DNA of 64,000 bases from CAZAPO01 sp044841755. GTDB lineage: Bacteria > Bacteroidota > Bacteroidia > Flavobacteriales > Flavobacteriaceae. The notes beneath the pieces were generated by a model. The model was not told the origin of the DNA. It did no database searches and saw only the letters and a program-made list of their open reading frames with translations. Positions within the stretch are counted from its first letter, which is position 1. The number at the start of each line of letters is the position of its first letter. Shown here in pieces: positions 19,043-28,127 of the stretch. The stretch spans positions 558,001 through 622,000 of the forward strand of contig JAXOFM010000001.1 of NCBI GenBank assembly GCA_044841755.1, in the 5' to 3' direction. The position numbers were made by a program, and so were the translations under genes.

Positions 19043-19045
19043 ACC

Positions 19046-19073
19046 AACGCGCTCAAATTTGAGCGCGTTTTTA
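19046..19073 (+). terminator. Terminator or attenuator between the PfkB gene and purF
   Basis: The inverted arms ACGCGCTCAAA and TTTGAGCGCGT are followed by a T-rich tract. The hairpin ends only about 16 bp before the purF ATG (19089), leaving no room for a promoter between them. Confidence 0.75.
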
Positions 19074-19088
19074 TTTAAGAACAAAAAA

Positions 19089-20987
19089 ATGAGTGATGCT
19101 ATAAAACATGAATGTGGAATTGCCCATATTAGACTTTTAAAACCACTTGAGTACTATAAAGAAAAATATGGAACTGCATTTTATGGCGTAAACAAAATGT
19201 ATCTTTTAATGGAAAAGCAGCACAATCGTGGACAAGATGGTGCTGGTTTTGCAAGTATTAAGCTAGACACCAATCCAGGAGAAAGATATATTAGTAGAGT
19301 TCGTTCAATTCAACCACAGCCAATTCAGGATATTTTTGGCCAAATTAATAACAGAATTAATAAAGTAATCACCGAAAACCCTGAATATGCTGATGATGTA
19401 GCAGCTCAAAAGAAACATATACCATATATAGGTGAAGTACTACTTGGTCATGTTCGTTATGGTACTTTTGGCAAAAATAGCGTTGAAAGTGTTCATCCGT
19501 TCTTAAGGCAAAATAACTGGATGCATCGTAACCTCATTTTGGCTGGCAACTTTAATATGACCAATGTTAAAGAACTCTTTAAAAACTTAGTCGAATTAGG
19601 GCAACACCCAAAAGAATATACAGACACTATTACCATCATGGAAAAGATAGGTCACTTTCTTGATGATGCTGTTAACAAAATATATGAAGATCTAAAAAAA
19701 GAAGGATATAGCAAAAGTGAATGCTCTCCTTTAATTGCTGAACGTATGAACGTAGCAAAAATTCTGAAGCGTTCGGCAAAAAATTGGGATGGTGGTTATG
19801 CAATGGCAGGTATGTTAGGTCATGGTGACTCATTTGTACTAAGAGATCCAGCAGGAATAAGACCTGCGTACTATTATAAAGATGAGGAAGTAGTTGTGGT
19901 AGCTTCAGAGCGACCAGTAATTCAAACCGTGTTTAATGTAGATTATGATGATGTTAAGGAGTTAGATCCTGGTCATGCCATTATTACTAAAAAGTCCGGT
20001 GATGTTTCTATCAAAAGAATTCTTGAGCCTTTAGAAAGAAAAGCTTGTTCATTTGAGCGTATTTATTTCTCAAGAGGAAGTGATGCCGAAATCTATAAAG
20101 AAAGAAAGCACTTAGGAAAACTTATAATGCCTCAGGTTTTAGAAGCTATTGATAGTGATATCAGAAACTCAGTATTTTCATATATACCTAATACTGCTGA
20201 GACCTCCTTCTTTGGAATGGTTGAAACCGTTGAAGAGCACCTCAACCAAAAGAAAACCAATGCGATATTAACAGGTAAAAGAGAGCTGTCTGCAGAAAAA
20301 GTAACAGAGATTTTAGGTGAGCATCCACGAATTGAAAAGATAACTATTAAAGATGCAAAATTAAGAACATTTATTACCGAAGATAGCAGTAGAGATGATC
20401 TTGTTGCTCACGTTTACGATGTAACTTATGGAGTTATTAAACCAAATGATAATTTGGTAATTATTGATGATAGCATTGTTAGAGGAACAACACTTAAAAA
20501 GAGTATCTTGAAAATGCTAGATCGATTAAATCCAAAAAAAATTGTGGTGGTTTCTTCTGCCCCTCAAATTCGTTATCCAGATTGCTACGGAATTGATATG
20601 GCAAATCTTGATAGTCTAATTGCCTTTAGAGCTGCCTTAGAACTTTTAAAGGACAATGGGTTATATGATAAAGTAGAAGAAGTATACCATAAATGTAAAG
20701 CACAAGTTAATTTTAGAGATAAAGACGTTAAGAATTTTGTAAAAGAAATCTATAATCATTTTACCGATCAACAGATTTCTGATAAAATTTCTGACCTGCT
20801 AAAGGACGAATCTATTAAGGCAGATGTAAAAATTATCTTCCAACCTGTAGAGAATCTCCATAAGGCTTGTCCTAAGAATTTAGGTGATTGGTACTTTACT
20901 GGCAATTACCCAACTGCTGGAGGTAACCGTGTAGTTAACAGAGCCTTTATCAATTTTTACGAAGGAAATAAAGAGCGTGCATATTAG
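19089..20987 (+). CDS. purF: Amidophosphoribosyltransferase (long Bacteroidota type)
   Basis: 632 residues from the ATG at 19089. An earlier in-frame codon at 19059 lies inside the terminator hairpin and is rejected. The glutaminase nucleophile is probably Cys9 (KHECGIAHI), so a short propeptide would have to be removed. QHNRGQDGAGF fits the glutamine site. The PRPP-binding loop is VIIDDSIVRGTTLKKS. At 632 residues it exceeds the usual 470-510 of PurF. The long form recurs in Flavobacteriia. It catalyses the first step of purine synthesis. Confidence 0.88.
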   Translation: MSDAIKHECGIAHIRLLKPLEYYKEKYGTAFYGVNKMYLLMEKQHNRGQDGAGFASIKLDTNPGERYISRVRSIQPQPIQDIFGQINNRINKVITENPEYADDVAAQKKHIPYIGEVLLGHVRYGTFGKNSVESVHPFLRQNNWMHRNLILAGNFNMTNVKELFKNLVELGQHPKEYTDTITIMEKIGHFLDDAVNKIYEDLKKEGYSKSECSPLIAERMNVAKILKRSAKNWDGGYAMAGMLGHGDSFVLRDPAGIRPAYYYKDEEVVVVASERPVIQTVFNVDYDDVKELDPGHAIITKKSGDVSIKRILEPLERKACSFERIYFSRGSDAEIYKERKHLGKLIMPQVLEAIDSDIRNSVFSYIPNTAETSFFGMVETVEEHLNQKKTNAILTGKRELSAEKVTEILGEHPRIEKITIKDAKLRTFITEDSSRDDLVAHVYDVTYGVIKPNDNLVIIDDSIVRGTTLKKSILKMLDRLNPKKIVVVSSAPQIRYPDCYGIDMANLDSLIAFRAALELLKDNGLYDKVEEVYHKCKAQVNFRDKDVKNFVKEIYNHFTDQQISDKISDLLKDESIKADVKIIFQPVENLHKACPKNLGDWYFTGNYPTAGGNRVVNRAFINFYEGNKERAY

Positions 20988-21088
20988 CGAAAAAATATGT
21001 TTTTAGTCTTTTAATCTATGAAATTGAGCCTTTAAACTAAAAAAAGTGCAGTTCATCTAATATTTATAGCCTTTCACCAAAATCAATA

Positions 21089-21096
21089 TACTTTAG
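21089..21096 (+). promoter_or_regulatory. Predicted -7 box of small RNA copy A
   Basis: TACTTTAG differs from TAnnTTTG at one base. It ends 5 bp before the conserved ACCATAAC block, exactly the spacing seen at copy B. Confidence 0.5.
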
Positions 21097-21100
21097 TGTC

Positions 21101-21173
21101 ACCATAACATAAGTAGGTTAAGTTCATGGTAGATTTGGGGCAAAAAAAGGTGAACGCTTGTTCACCTTTTTTT
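21101..21173 (+). ncRNA. Putative small RNA, tandem copy A
   Basis: About 73 nt. It consists of a 5' block ACCATAACATAAGTAGG, an AT-rich hairpin pairing ACCATAA with the later ATGGT region, a GATTTGGGGC single-stranded box, then an intrinsic terminator with stem GGTGAAC/GTTCACC, loop GCTT and seven Ts. A promoter box lies immediately upstream. A near-identical second copy starts 252 bp downstream. It has no open reading frame of note. Flavobacteria contain a described RNA motif called Flavo-1, and whether this is it needs a covariance search. Confidence 0.65.
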
Positions 21174-21340
21174 ATTGAACTTTATTACTCTTCTAACTTC
21201 TTGAAAATAACAAATTTATAGCCTTAAAATTTCATTAAAAACGTCGAATTCCTTGCTATTTCTGTGTTTTCACGATTCACGTTTAGCCTAATTTATCCGT
21301 AGTTTATCTAATAAATTTAAATAATAGAAATAATCGATAT

Positions 21341-21348
21341 TATATTTA
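21341..21348 (+). promoter_or_regulatory. Predicted -7 box of small RNA copy B
   Basis: TATATTTA, one base from TAnnTTTG, ends 5 bp before the conserved ACCATAAC start, as at copy A. The sequences between the two copies are otherwise unrelated. Confidence 0.5.
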
Positions 21349-21352
21349 CATC

Positions 21353-21423
21353 ACCATAACATAAGTAGGTTAAGTTTATGGTAGATTTGGGGCAAAAAAG
21401 GTGGACATCTGTTCACCTTTTTT
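21353..21423 (+). ncRNA. Putative small RNA, tandem copy B
   Basis: About 71 nt and the same architecture as copy A. The first 46 or so bases differ only by one C/T change, which restores full pairing of the first stem (ACCATAA with TTATGGT), and one A deletion in the A-run. The terminator stem is GGTGGAC/GTTCACC with loop ATCT. Relative to copy A, an A-U pair has become a G-U pair, so pairing is kept while the loop diverges. That pattern favours a conserved RNA structure. Confidence 0.65.
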
Positions 21424-21439
21424 ATTTTAATATACGTAC

Positions 21440-21467
21440 AAAAAAAAGCAACCCTTAAAAGGATTGC
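21440..21467 (-). terminator. Terminator of the superoxide dismutase gene
   Basis: On the minus strand a hairpin (arms around GCAATCCTT and AAGGGTTGC, one mismatch) is followed by eight Ts. It begins 28 bp after the sod stop codon. Confidence 0.8.
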
Positions 21468-21494
21468 TTCATTCAATAAGATATGTTCTAAAAA

Positions 21495-22103
21495 TTATTT
21501 GGCCTCAGCGTATCTTCTTTCAACTTCATTCCAGTTAATTACTTTAAAGAAAGCTTCTATATAATCTGGTCTTCTATTTTGATAGTTTAAGTAATAAGCA
21601 TGTTCCCAAACATCTAATCCTAATATTGGAGTTCCTCCGCAGGTTACTCCTGGCATCAATGGGTTATCTTGGTTTGGTGTAGAACAAACTTCTACTTTTC
21701 CTCCCTTATGCACGCACAACCAAGCCCAACCAGAACCAAATTGCGTTGCAGCTGCTTTACTGAAAGTTTCAATAAAAGCATCTTTAGAACCAAACTCAGC
21801 CTCAATAGCATCTTTTAATTCACCTGAAAGGTACCCTCTATCTTCTGGGTTCAAAACATCCCAAAATAAAGAATGATTGTAAAAACCACCTCCATTATTT
21901 CTAACACCAGCATTAGACATGTCAAGATTTGTTAAAATATCTTCAATGGACTTACCTTCAAGGTCAGTACCTTCGATAGCAGTGTTTAATTTAGTTGTAT
22001 AACCGTTGTGGTGCTTTGAGTGATGAATCTCCATTGTACGAGCATCTATATGTGGCTCTAAAGCATCGTAAGCATATTTTAATTTTGGTAATTCAAATGC
22101 CAT
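21495..22103 (-). CDS. Superoxide dismutase (Fe/Mn type)
   Basis: 202 residues from the ATG at 22103 (MAFELPKLKYAYDALEPHID). An in-frame ATG at 22136 would coincide with the predicted transcription start and is rejected. Metal ligands are visible: His in MEIHHSKHH, His in FYNHSLFW, and Asp/His in LGLDVWEHAYYLNYQ. It detoxifies superoxide in the cytosol. Fe versus Mn preference cannot be settled by eye. Confidence 0.95.
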   Translation of the reverse strand: MAFELPKLKYAYDALEPHIDARTMEIHHSKHHNGYTTKLNTAIEGTDLEGKSIEDILTNLDMSNAGVRNNGGGFYNHSLFWDVLNPEDRGYLSGELKDAIEAEFGSKDAFIETFSKAAATQFGSGWAWLCVHKGGKVEVCSTPNQDNPLMPGVTCGGTPILGLDVWEHAYYLNYQNRRPDYIEAFFKVINWNEVERRYAEAK

Positions 22104-22138
22104 AATATTATTTTTTAATTGTTGTTTATTTTCCATTT

Positions 22139-22146
22139 CAAATTTA
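22139..22146 (-). promoter_or_regulatory. Predicted promoter -7 box of the sod gene
   Basis: TAAATTTG on the minus strand is an exact TAnnTTTG match. The predicted start near 22133 leaves a leader of about 30 nt before the ATG at 22103. I see no TTG at the -33 spacing. Confidence 0.55.
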
Positions 22147-22216
22147 CAACAATGCTTTAAACTTTATCTAAATAAGTTATTAAGAATACTTATTTTGGTA
22201 TAAAAATTATCTCTTC

Positions 22217-25200
22217 TTGAATCAGTCTGCTTTTAATATCTATAACGCTTCTGCTGGTAGTGGAAAAACCTTTGCATTGGTTAAAGAGTATTTAAAGATT
22301 CTTTTTAGTTCTAATCAAGATGAAATTTATAAAAACGTACTTGCCTTGACTTTTACCAACAAAGCTGTTGGTGAAATGAAAGAGCGAATAATTAATGCTC
22401 TAAAGGAGTTTTCTAATCAAGAAATTCTCTCAAAGCCTAATAGCATGTTCAAGGTATTATGTAAAGAATTGTCAACCTCTCCTGAAATTATTCATAAAAA
22501 ATCTAACTCGATTCTTGAAAATATAGTTCATAATTATGCCGCTTTTGATGTTTCAACAATCGACAAGTTTACACAACGTGTGATTAGAACCTTTGCTTAC
22601 GATCTAAATTTACCCTTGAACTTTGAAGTTGAATTAGATACTGCCAACCTTTTAGCAAAAGCTGTAGATAATTTAATAGCAAGAGCTGGTAGAGATAAAA
22701 TCTTAACAAATTCGTTGATAGAGTTTGCGCTAGAGAAAACAGATGATGATAAAAGTTGGGATGTAAGTTATGACCTTAATAATATTGCTTCGCTTTTAAT
22801 AAAAGAAAATGATCAACAGTATATTGAACAACTTCAAAGTAAAGAATTAAGTGATTTCAATAACTTAAAAAGAGCGCTGCAAAAACGCACAAAGCTGCTT
22901 AAAGAAAACATTATTGCTGAGGCTGTAAATGCTCTTAACATAATTGCTGAGCATCAAGTAGATCATAACTCTTTCTTAGGAAAAAATGGTTATTTACCTT
23001 CTTATTTTGTGACGTTGAAGAAGGAGAATTTTAACGTTACTTTCAATAAAGCATGGATGGATAAACTGGAAACACTTCCACTTTACCCAAAAACCACTGA
23101 CTCTTCTATTTCTTCAGCCATTGATGGTATTCAACCTTCTTTGGTTACGCATTTTAACACTACAAAACAATTACTTACAACTTATGGTTTTTTACGAAAT
23201 GTTTTAGCCAACATTACTCCGCTTTCTCTTTTAACCGAAATATCCAAAGAACTAAAACTCTTAAAGGAAGATCAAAATCTTTTATTGATTTCAGAGTTTA
23301 ACAACATAATAAGTAATCATATAAAAGAGCAACCAGTGCCTTTTATATATGAACGACTGGGAGAGCGCTATAAACATTACTTTATTGATGAATTTCAAGA
23401 TACTTCTATACTACAATGGGAAAATTTGATCCCGTTGATTGATAATGCACTATCAGGAGAAAATGCCAGTGCTATGCTTGTTGGTGATGCTAAACAAGCA
23501 ATTTACAGATGGCGAGGTGGTAAAGCCGAACAGTTTATTGGGTTATACAACCAAGACAATCCTTTTCAAATAGAAAAACATCTCGAACAATTACCAAAAA
23601 ACTACAGGAGTGCACAAGAAATTGTTCGCTTTAACAATGGTTTATTTAAACACCTATCCACTTTTGCTTTTTCTAATCCAAGCTATCAAGCTATTTATGA
23701 AGATTGCCAACAGGAATCAGTTTTAGATCTAGATGGATACATTAACATCAATTTTCTTGACATCACAAAAGATGATGATGTAGATTTACTTTATGCTGAT
23801 AAAACACTTCAAACCGTTTATTCTTGTTTAGAAAAGGGCTATAAAGCTAGTGATATTTGTATTCTAACAAGAAAAAGAAAAGAAGGAGTCGCAATTGCTA
23901 AATTCTTAACTGAAGCTGGAATTAATATTACTTCGTCTGAAACATTATTGATTAATAATTCTTCAAAAGTTAGGTTTATAATCAATTTGCTTTATTATGT
24001 TTCTGACACTAATAACCTTATTAAAAAACTTGAAGTTTTAAACTTCATTGGTAACCAAATTCTGGAACTAAATGATATTCATGAGTTTTATAAACTACAT
24101 GTAGATCTGCCTATAGAAAAGTTATTTCACGCATTTTCTATTTTAGGAATGAGTGTTGAGTTAGATCAAATAACTCACAGCACTTTATATGAAGCCATTG
24201 AATCTATAGTCTATGGTTTTTCACTTAACAAAGAGTCTGATGCTTATGTTCAATTCTTTTTAGATTTTGCTTTTGATTATAGCGCCAAAAAAAACACAAG
24301 TATTTCAAACTTTATTGAACACTATAATAATCAAAAAGAGGTTTTATCTATAGTTTCTTCAGATAATCAAGAGGCTATAAGAATTATGACCATTCATAAA
24401 GCAAAAGGATTAGAATTTCCAGTGGTTATTTTCCCATTTGCAGATTTAGATATCTATAGAGAAAAAAATCCTAAAACTTGGTTTCCAATTAACGATGAAG
24501 AGTTTCATAATTTCCCATTAGCATATGTAAATTATAACAAAACTCTAGCGGATGTTAACGAGCTTGGAGAAGTGTTATATCAAGAAAGGCAAGCCGAATT
24601 AGAACTAGACAATATTAATCTTTTGTATGTTGCTCTTACTAGGCCAATTGAACAACTTTATATTATTTCAAACAACCGTATTGATAAAAGTGGGAACGAA
24701 AATTTAAAATATTATAGTGGTTTATTAATTAACTATTTGAAACAGCAAGAGTTGTGGAATCCTTCTCGACTTGAATATTCATTTGGCAATAATGAAAAGA
24801 AATTGAAAATTCAAGAAAAAGAAATCTCTGTAGTAAAAATTGCGGATTTGATTTCTACACCTAAGCAAGCTAATAATATTCAAATAGTCACAAACTCAGG
24901 TGTTTTATGGGATACTGAACAACAAAATGCTATTGAAAGAGGAAATTTAATTCACGATCTAATGGCTATGATTAAAACCGAAGTTGATATTGACATCACA
25001 TTAGATCATTTCATGGATTTCGGCATTATAAACACAAAACAAGTTGACGAATTGAAAAACCTTATTGATAAGGTCGTCAAACATCCAGACTTAGCTCATT
25101 TATTTGATTCAAAAAATACCATTTATAACGAAAGAGAAATAATTACCCCCAAAGGGGAAATTTTACGTCCAGATAGAATTGTTATCAATCCTAGTCAAGA

Positions 25201-25354
25201 AACAACAATTTTAGATTATAAAACTGGTAAATACAACTACAAACACGAACAACAATTATACTCATATAGTGATATTCTAAACCAAATGAACCAAAATGTA
25301 ACCAAAAGAATTCTTGTTTACATTAATGATGATTTGGAAATTAAAGAAGTGTAA
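22217..25354 (+). CDS. AddA-like UvrD-family helicase with C-terminal PD-(D/E)XK nuclease
   Basis: 1045 residues from a TTG start at 22217. No in-frame ATG precedes the Walker A, so TTG is needed. Motif I is NASAGSGKT (residues 10-18), motif II IDEFQDTS, motif III GDAKQAIYRWRGG, and motif VI VALTRPIEQLYI. The C-terminal nuclease has RPDRIVINP and ILDYKTGKYN, with Asp and Asp-Tyr-Lys. It is a RecB/AddA-type ATP-dependent helicase-nuclease for double-strand break repair. The AddB-like partner is at 28128, separated by kbl and the OmpA gene. Confidence 0.9.
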   Translation: MNQSAFNIYNASAGSGKTFALVKEYLKILFSSNQDEIYKNVLALTFTNKAVGEMKERIINALKEFSNQEILSKPNSMFKVLCKELSTSPEIIHKKSNSILENIVHNYAAFDVSTIDKFTQRVIRTFAYDLNLPLNFEVELDTANLLAKAVDNLIARAGRDKILTNSLIEFALEKTDDDKSWDVSYDLNNIASLLIKENDQQYIEQLQSKELSDFNNLKRALQKRTKLLKENIIAEAVNALNIIAEHQVDHNSFLGKNGYLPSYFVTLKKENFNVTFNKAWMDKLETLPLYPKTTDSSISSAIDGIQPSLVTHFNTTKQLLTTYGFLRNVLANITPLSLLTEISKELKLLKEDQNLLLISEFNNIISNHIKEQPVPFIYERLGERYKHYFIDEFQDTSILQWENLIPLIDNALSGENASAMLVGDAKQAIYRWRGGKAEQFIGLYNQDNPFQIEKHLEQLPKNYRSAQEIVRFNNGLFKHLSTFAFSNPSYQAIYEDCQQESVLDLDGYININFLDITKDDDVDLLYADKTLQTVYSCLEKGYKASDICILTRKRKEGVAIAKFLTEAGINITSSETLLINNSSKVRFIINLLYYVSDTNNLIKKLEVLNFIGNQILELNDIHEFYKLHVDLPIEKLFHAFSILGMSVELDQITHSTLYEAIESIVYGFSLNKESDAYVQFFLDFAFDYSAKKNTSISNFIEHYNNQKEVLSIVSSDNQEAIRIMTIHKAKGLEFPVVIFPFADLDIYREKNPKTWFPINDEEFHNFPLAYVNYNKTLADVNELGEVLYQERQAELELDNINLLYVALTRPIEQLYIISNNRIDKSGNENLKYYSGLLINYLKQQELWNPSRLEYSFGNNEKKLKIQEKEISVVKIADLISTPKQANNIQIVTNSGVLWDTEQQNAIERGNLIHDLMAMIKTEVDIDITLDHFMDFGIINTKQVDELKNLIDKVVKHPDLAHLFDSKNTIYNEREIITPKGEILRPDRIVINPSQETTILDYKTGKYNYKHEQQLYSYSDILNQMNQNVTKRILVYINDDLEIKEV

Positions 25355-25370
25355 CTTTGTAAAAAAAATT

Positions 25371-26564
25371 ATGTACGGAAATATAAAACAACATCTTCAA
25401 AACGAACTTCAAGAAATAAAAGAAAGTGGTTTATTTAAAGAGGAGCGCATCATTACTTCTGCTCAAGGGGCTGAGATAACTCTCAATACAGGTGAAACTG
25501 TTCTTAATTTTTGTGCCAACAACTACTTAGGGCTTTCATCTCATCCTGAAGTAATTCAAGCTGCAAAAGACACGCTTGACACTCATGGTTTTGGTATGTC
25601 ATCAGTAAGATTCATCTGTGGAACTCAAGACATCCATAAAGAGCTTGAAGAAAATATTGCTAGCTTCTACGGAACCGAAGACACTATCTTGTACGCTGCT
25701 GCATTTGATGCTAATGGCGGTGTGTTTGAACCCTTGTTAACAAAAGAAGATGCCATTATTTCAGATTCTCTAAACCATGCTTCAATAATTGATGGTGTCC
25801 GTCTTTGCAAAGCAGCAAGATATCGCTATCAAAATAATGATATGGCTGACCTTGAAAAGCAGCTTCAAGATGCAACTAACAACGGAGCACGATTTAAGAT
25901 AATTGTAACAGACGGTGTTTTTTCTATGGATGGTCTAGTTGCTCCGCTTGATAAAATATGTGATCTAGCCGAAAAATACGATGCATTAGTTATGATTGAT
26001 GAATGTCATGCAACCGGATTTATCGGAAAAACAGGTCGTGGAACACTTGAGGAAAAAGGGGTAATGGATAGGATAGATATCATTACTGGAACCTTAGGAA
26101 AAGCTTTAGGTGGTGCAATGGGAGGATATACAACAGGAAAAAAGGAAATCATAGAAATGCTTCGTCAACGATCTAGACCTTATTTGTTTTCTAACTCTTT
26201 GGCGCCAGCAATTGTAGGTGCTTCTATAAAAGTGTTTGATCTTTTATCTAATGACACCTCATTAAGAGACAAATTAGAGTGGAATACTGCATATTTTAAA
26301 GAAGGAATGTCTAAAGCTGGTTTTGATATTATTGATGGTGATTCTGCAATAGTTCCAGTAATGTTATACGACGCTAAATTATCTCAAACTATGGCAAATA
26401 AGCTTCTTGAAGAAGGCATATATGTTATTGGGTTCTTCTTCCCCGTAGTACCAAGAGAAAAAGCTAGAATTAGAGTGCAACTATCTGCTGCTCATGATAA
26501 AGAACACTTAGATAAAGCAATTAATGCGTTTATAAAGGTTGGGAAAGAGCTTGAAATAATTTAA
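25371..26564 (+). CDS. kbl: Glycine C-acetyltransferase (2-amino-3-ketobutyrate CoA ligase)
   Basis: 397 residues from the ATG at 25371, where the family N-terminus MYGNIKQHLQ begins. The PLP-binding lysine is Lys244 (GTLGKALGGAMGGY), and Asp210 (VMIDECHATG) contacts the ring nitrogen. It is an alpha-oxoamine synthase fold. It cleaves 2-amino-3-oxobutyrate with CoA to glycine and acetyl-CoA (threonine degradation). It lies 16 bp after the AddA-like gene and is probably cotranscribed. Serine palmitoyltransferase-like members are the main alternative. Confidence 0.88.
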   Translation: MYGNIKQHLQNELQEIKESGLFKEERIITSAQGAEITLNTGETVLNFCANNYLGLSSHPEVIQAAKDTLDTHGFGMSSVRFICGTQDIHKELEENIASFYGTEDTILYAAAFDANGGVFEPLLTKEDAIISDSLNHASIIDGVRLCKAARYRYQNNDMADLEKQLQDATNNGARFKIIVTDGVFSMDGLVAPLDKICDLAEKYDALVMIDECHATGFIGKTGRGTLEEKGVMDRIDIITGTLGKALGGAMGGYTTGKKEIIEMLRQRSRPYLFSNSLAPAIVGASIKVFDLLSNDTSLRDKLEWNTAYFKEGMSKAGFDIIDGDSAIVPVMLYDAKLSQTMANKLLEEGIYVIGFFFPVVPREKARIRVQLSAAHDKEHLDKAINAFIKVGKELEII

Positions 26565-26623
26565 AAAGCCTTTATCTATAAGGGTTTTAATACAAAAAAA
26601 GCAATAATTTCCTATATTTGTTT

Positions 26624-26653
26624 TTGTTAATAAATTTTAACAACTTACTTTTG
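26624..26653 (+). promoter_or_regulatory. Promoter of the OmpA gene
   Basis: TTG (26624-26626), 19-bp spacer, TACTTTTG (26646-26653). This is a complete match to the Bacteroidota housekeeping consensus TTG-N19-TAnnTTTG, as expected for an abundant outer membrane protein. A second exact -7 box (TATATTTG, 26613-26620) lies upstream without a -33 element. Confidence 0.8.
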
Positions 26654-26687
26654 CTTACAATTAACACTTAAAATTAAATTACAGAAT

Positions 26688-28058
26688 ATGAAAAATCTTA
26701 GCAGATTAATGTTCGCTTTGTTGCTAGTTATTGGTTTTAGCAACGTTAATGCACAAGACGAAAATAATCCATGGCAGTTTAGCTTTGGAACCAATGCCGT
26801 TGATTTCTTCCCTACTGGAGGTGATTATCCATTAGGTGGTACTTTTGAAAAATTCTTTGATGTTGACCACTATAACATCGTTCCTTCTCTGTCAACCTTT
26901 ACTGTTTCTAAGTATATGGGTGACAATTTCTCTTTTGGAGTTACTGGTTCGATAAACAGGATTGAGAATTACGGAGAAGAAAAGTTAGATGATCTAAGTT
27001 ATTTTGGCGTTGATGGTATTATTAAATATAGCTTATCAAACGTATTCAATTCAAGTTTCATCGAGCCATACTTAGGAGTTGGTGGTGGTTACACTTGGAT
27101 TGATAAAATAGGAGCTGGTACTTTAAATGGTACTTTAGGATTTAACTTCTGGCTAAGCGAAACTGCTGCTCTTACACTTCAATCAAGCTATAAACACTCT
27201 TTCGAGGATTACCTTACTGAGCACTTCCAACACTCTTTAGGTATTTCATTTAAGTTTGGAGGTACAGATACTGATGGTGATGGTATTTACGATAAGCATG
27301 ATGCTTGTCCTGAAGTTCCAGGTTTAGAGGCATTCAATGGATGTCCAGACTCTGACGGTGATGGTATTGAAGATGCTAAAGATACTTGTCCTAATGAAGC
27401 TGGTTTAGCTGAGTTTAATGGATGTCCTGATTCTGATGGTGATGGTGTATCTGATAACAATGATAACTGCCCTAATGTATTTGGTTTAAAAGAGCTAGCT
27501 GGTTGTCCTGATGCAGATGGTGATAAAATTGCAGATGGTGATGACAACTGTCCTAATGAAGCTGGTCCTGCAGCTAACAATGGTTGTCCTTGGCCAGATA
27601 CTGATGGTGACGGTGTTTTAGATAAAGAGGATAACTGTCCTAACGAAGCTGGTACTGTTGCAAATAATGGTTGTCCAGAAATAGTAGTTCCTACTGTAGA
27701 AGTTCAAAATCAATTAACTGAGTACGCTCGTACTATTAACTTCAACTCTGGCAAGTCTTCATTTAAGCAGGGAACAGAGTCTACTTTACAAGCAATCGCA
27801 GCTATCTTAGTAGAATATCCAAAAGCTAACTTCACTATAGAGGGTCATACAGACAGTACTGGTGGTAAGGCTTTAAACCAAAGATTATCTGAAGATAGAG
27901 CTAATGCCGTAATGGATTGGTTAGTAAAGAATGGTATTTCCGCTGCTAGATTAACAGCTCAAGGTTTTGGTCCTGATATGCCAATAGATTCTAACAGAAC
28001 TAGATCTGGTAGAGCTGCTAACAGACGTGTTGAAGTAAAACTTGCTACTACTAACTAG
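26688..28058 (+). CDS. OmpA-family protein with thrombospondin type 3 repeats
   Basis: 456 residues. It has a signal peptide (residues 1-22, ending NVNA) and an N-terminal outer-membrane beta-barrel (about 25-192, alternating strands, final FKF). Five calcium-binding thrombospondin type 3 repeats follow (DxDGDGxxDxxDxCP, residues 194-330, bases 27267-27677). The C-terminal OmpA peptidoglycan-binding domain (about 340-453) has FTIEGHTDSTG and SEDRANAVMDWL. It links outer membrane to peptidoglycan. It is preceded by a consensus promoter and followed by a strong terminator. Confidence 0.93.
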   Translation: MKNLSRLMFALLLVIGFSNVNAQDENNPWQFSFGTNAVDFFPTGGDYPLGGTFEKFFDVDHYNIVPSLSTFTVSKYMGDNFSFGVTGSINRIENYGEEKLDDLSYFGVDGIIKYSLSNVFNSSFIEPYLGVGGGYTWIDKIGAGTLNGTLGFNFWLSETAALTLQSSYKHSFEDYLTEHFQHSLGISFKFGGTDTDGDGIYDKHDACPEVPGLEAFNGCPDSDGDGIEDAKDTCPNEAGLAEFNGCPDSDGDGVSDNNDNCPNVFGLKELAGCPDADGDKIADGDDNCPNEAGPAANNGCPWPDTDGDGVLDKEDNCPNEAGTVANNGCPEIVVPTVEVQNQLTEYARTINFNSGKSSFKQGTESTLQAIAAILVEYPKANFTIEGHTDSTGGKALNQRLSEDRANAVMDWLVKNGISAARLTAQGFGPDMPIDSNRTRSGRAANRRVEVKLATTN

Positions 28059-28084
28059 AAAGATTAGTTAAAAATTATATAGTT

Positions 28085-28116
28085 AAAAAACGCTTCGAAA
28101 ATTCGAAGCGTTTTTT
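28085..28116. terminator. Intrinsic terminator after the OmpA gene
   Basis: The arms CGCTTCGAA and TTCGAAGCG are flanked by six As and six Ts. It lies 27 bp after the OmpA stop and 11 bp before the AddB-like start. Confidence 0.9.
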
Positions 28117-28127
28117 ATTTTTATACA

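Noticed and set aside
27287..27580. Minus-strand frame opposite the OmpA gene
   Set aside because: It is the reverse image of the repeated DxDGDG codons of the thrombospondin type 3 repeats, not a gene.
27267..27677. CRISPR-like periodic repeats
   Set aside because: The periodicity is codons of thrombospondin type 3 repeats within one protein frame. No CRISPR array was seen anywhere in the window.
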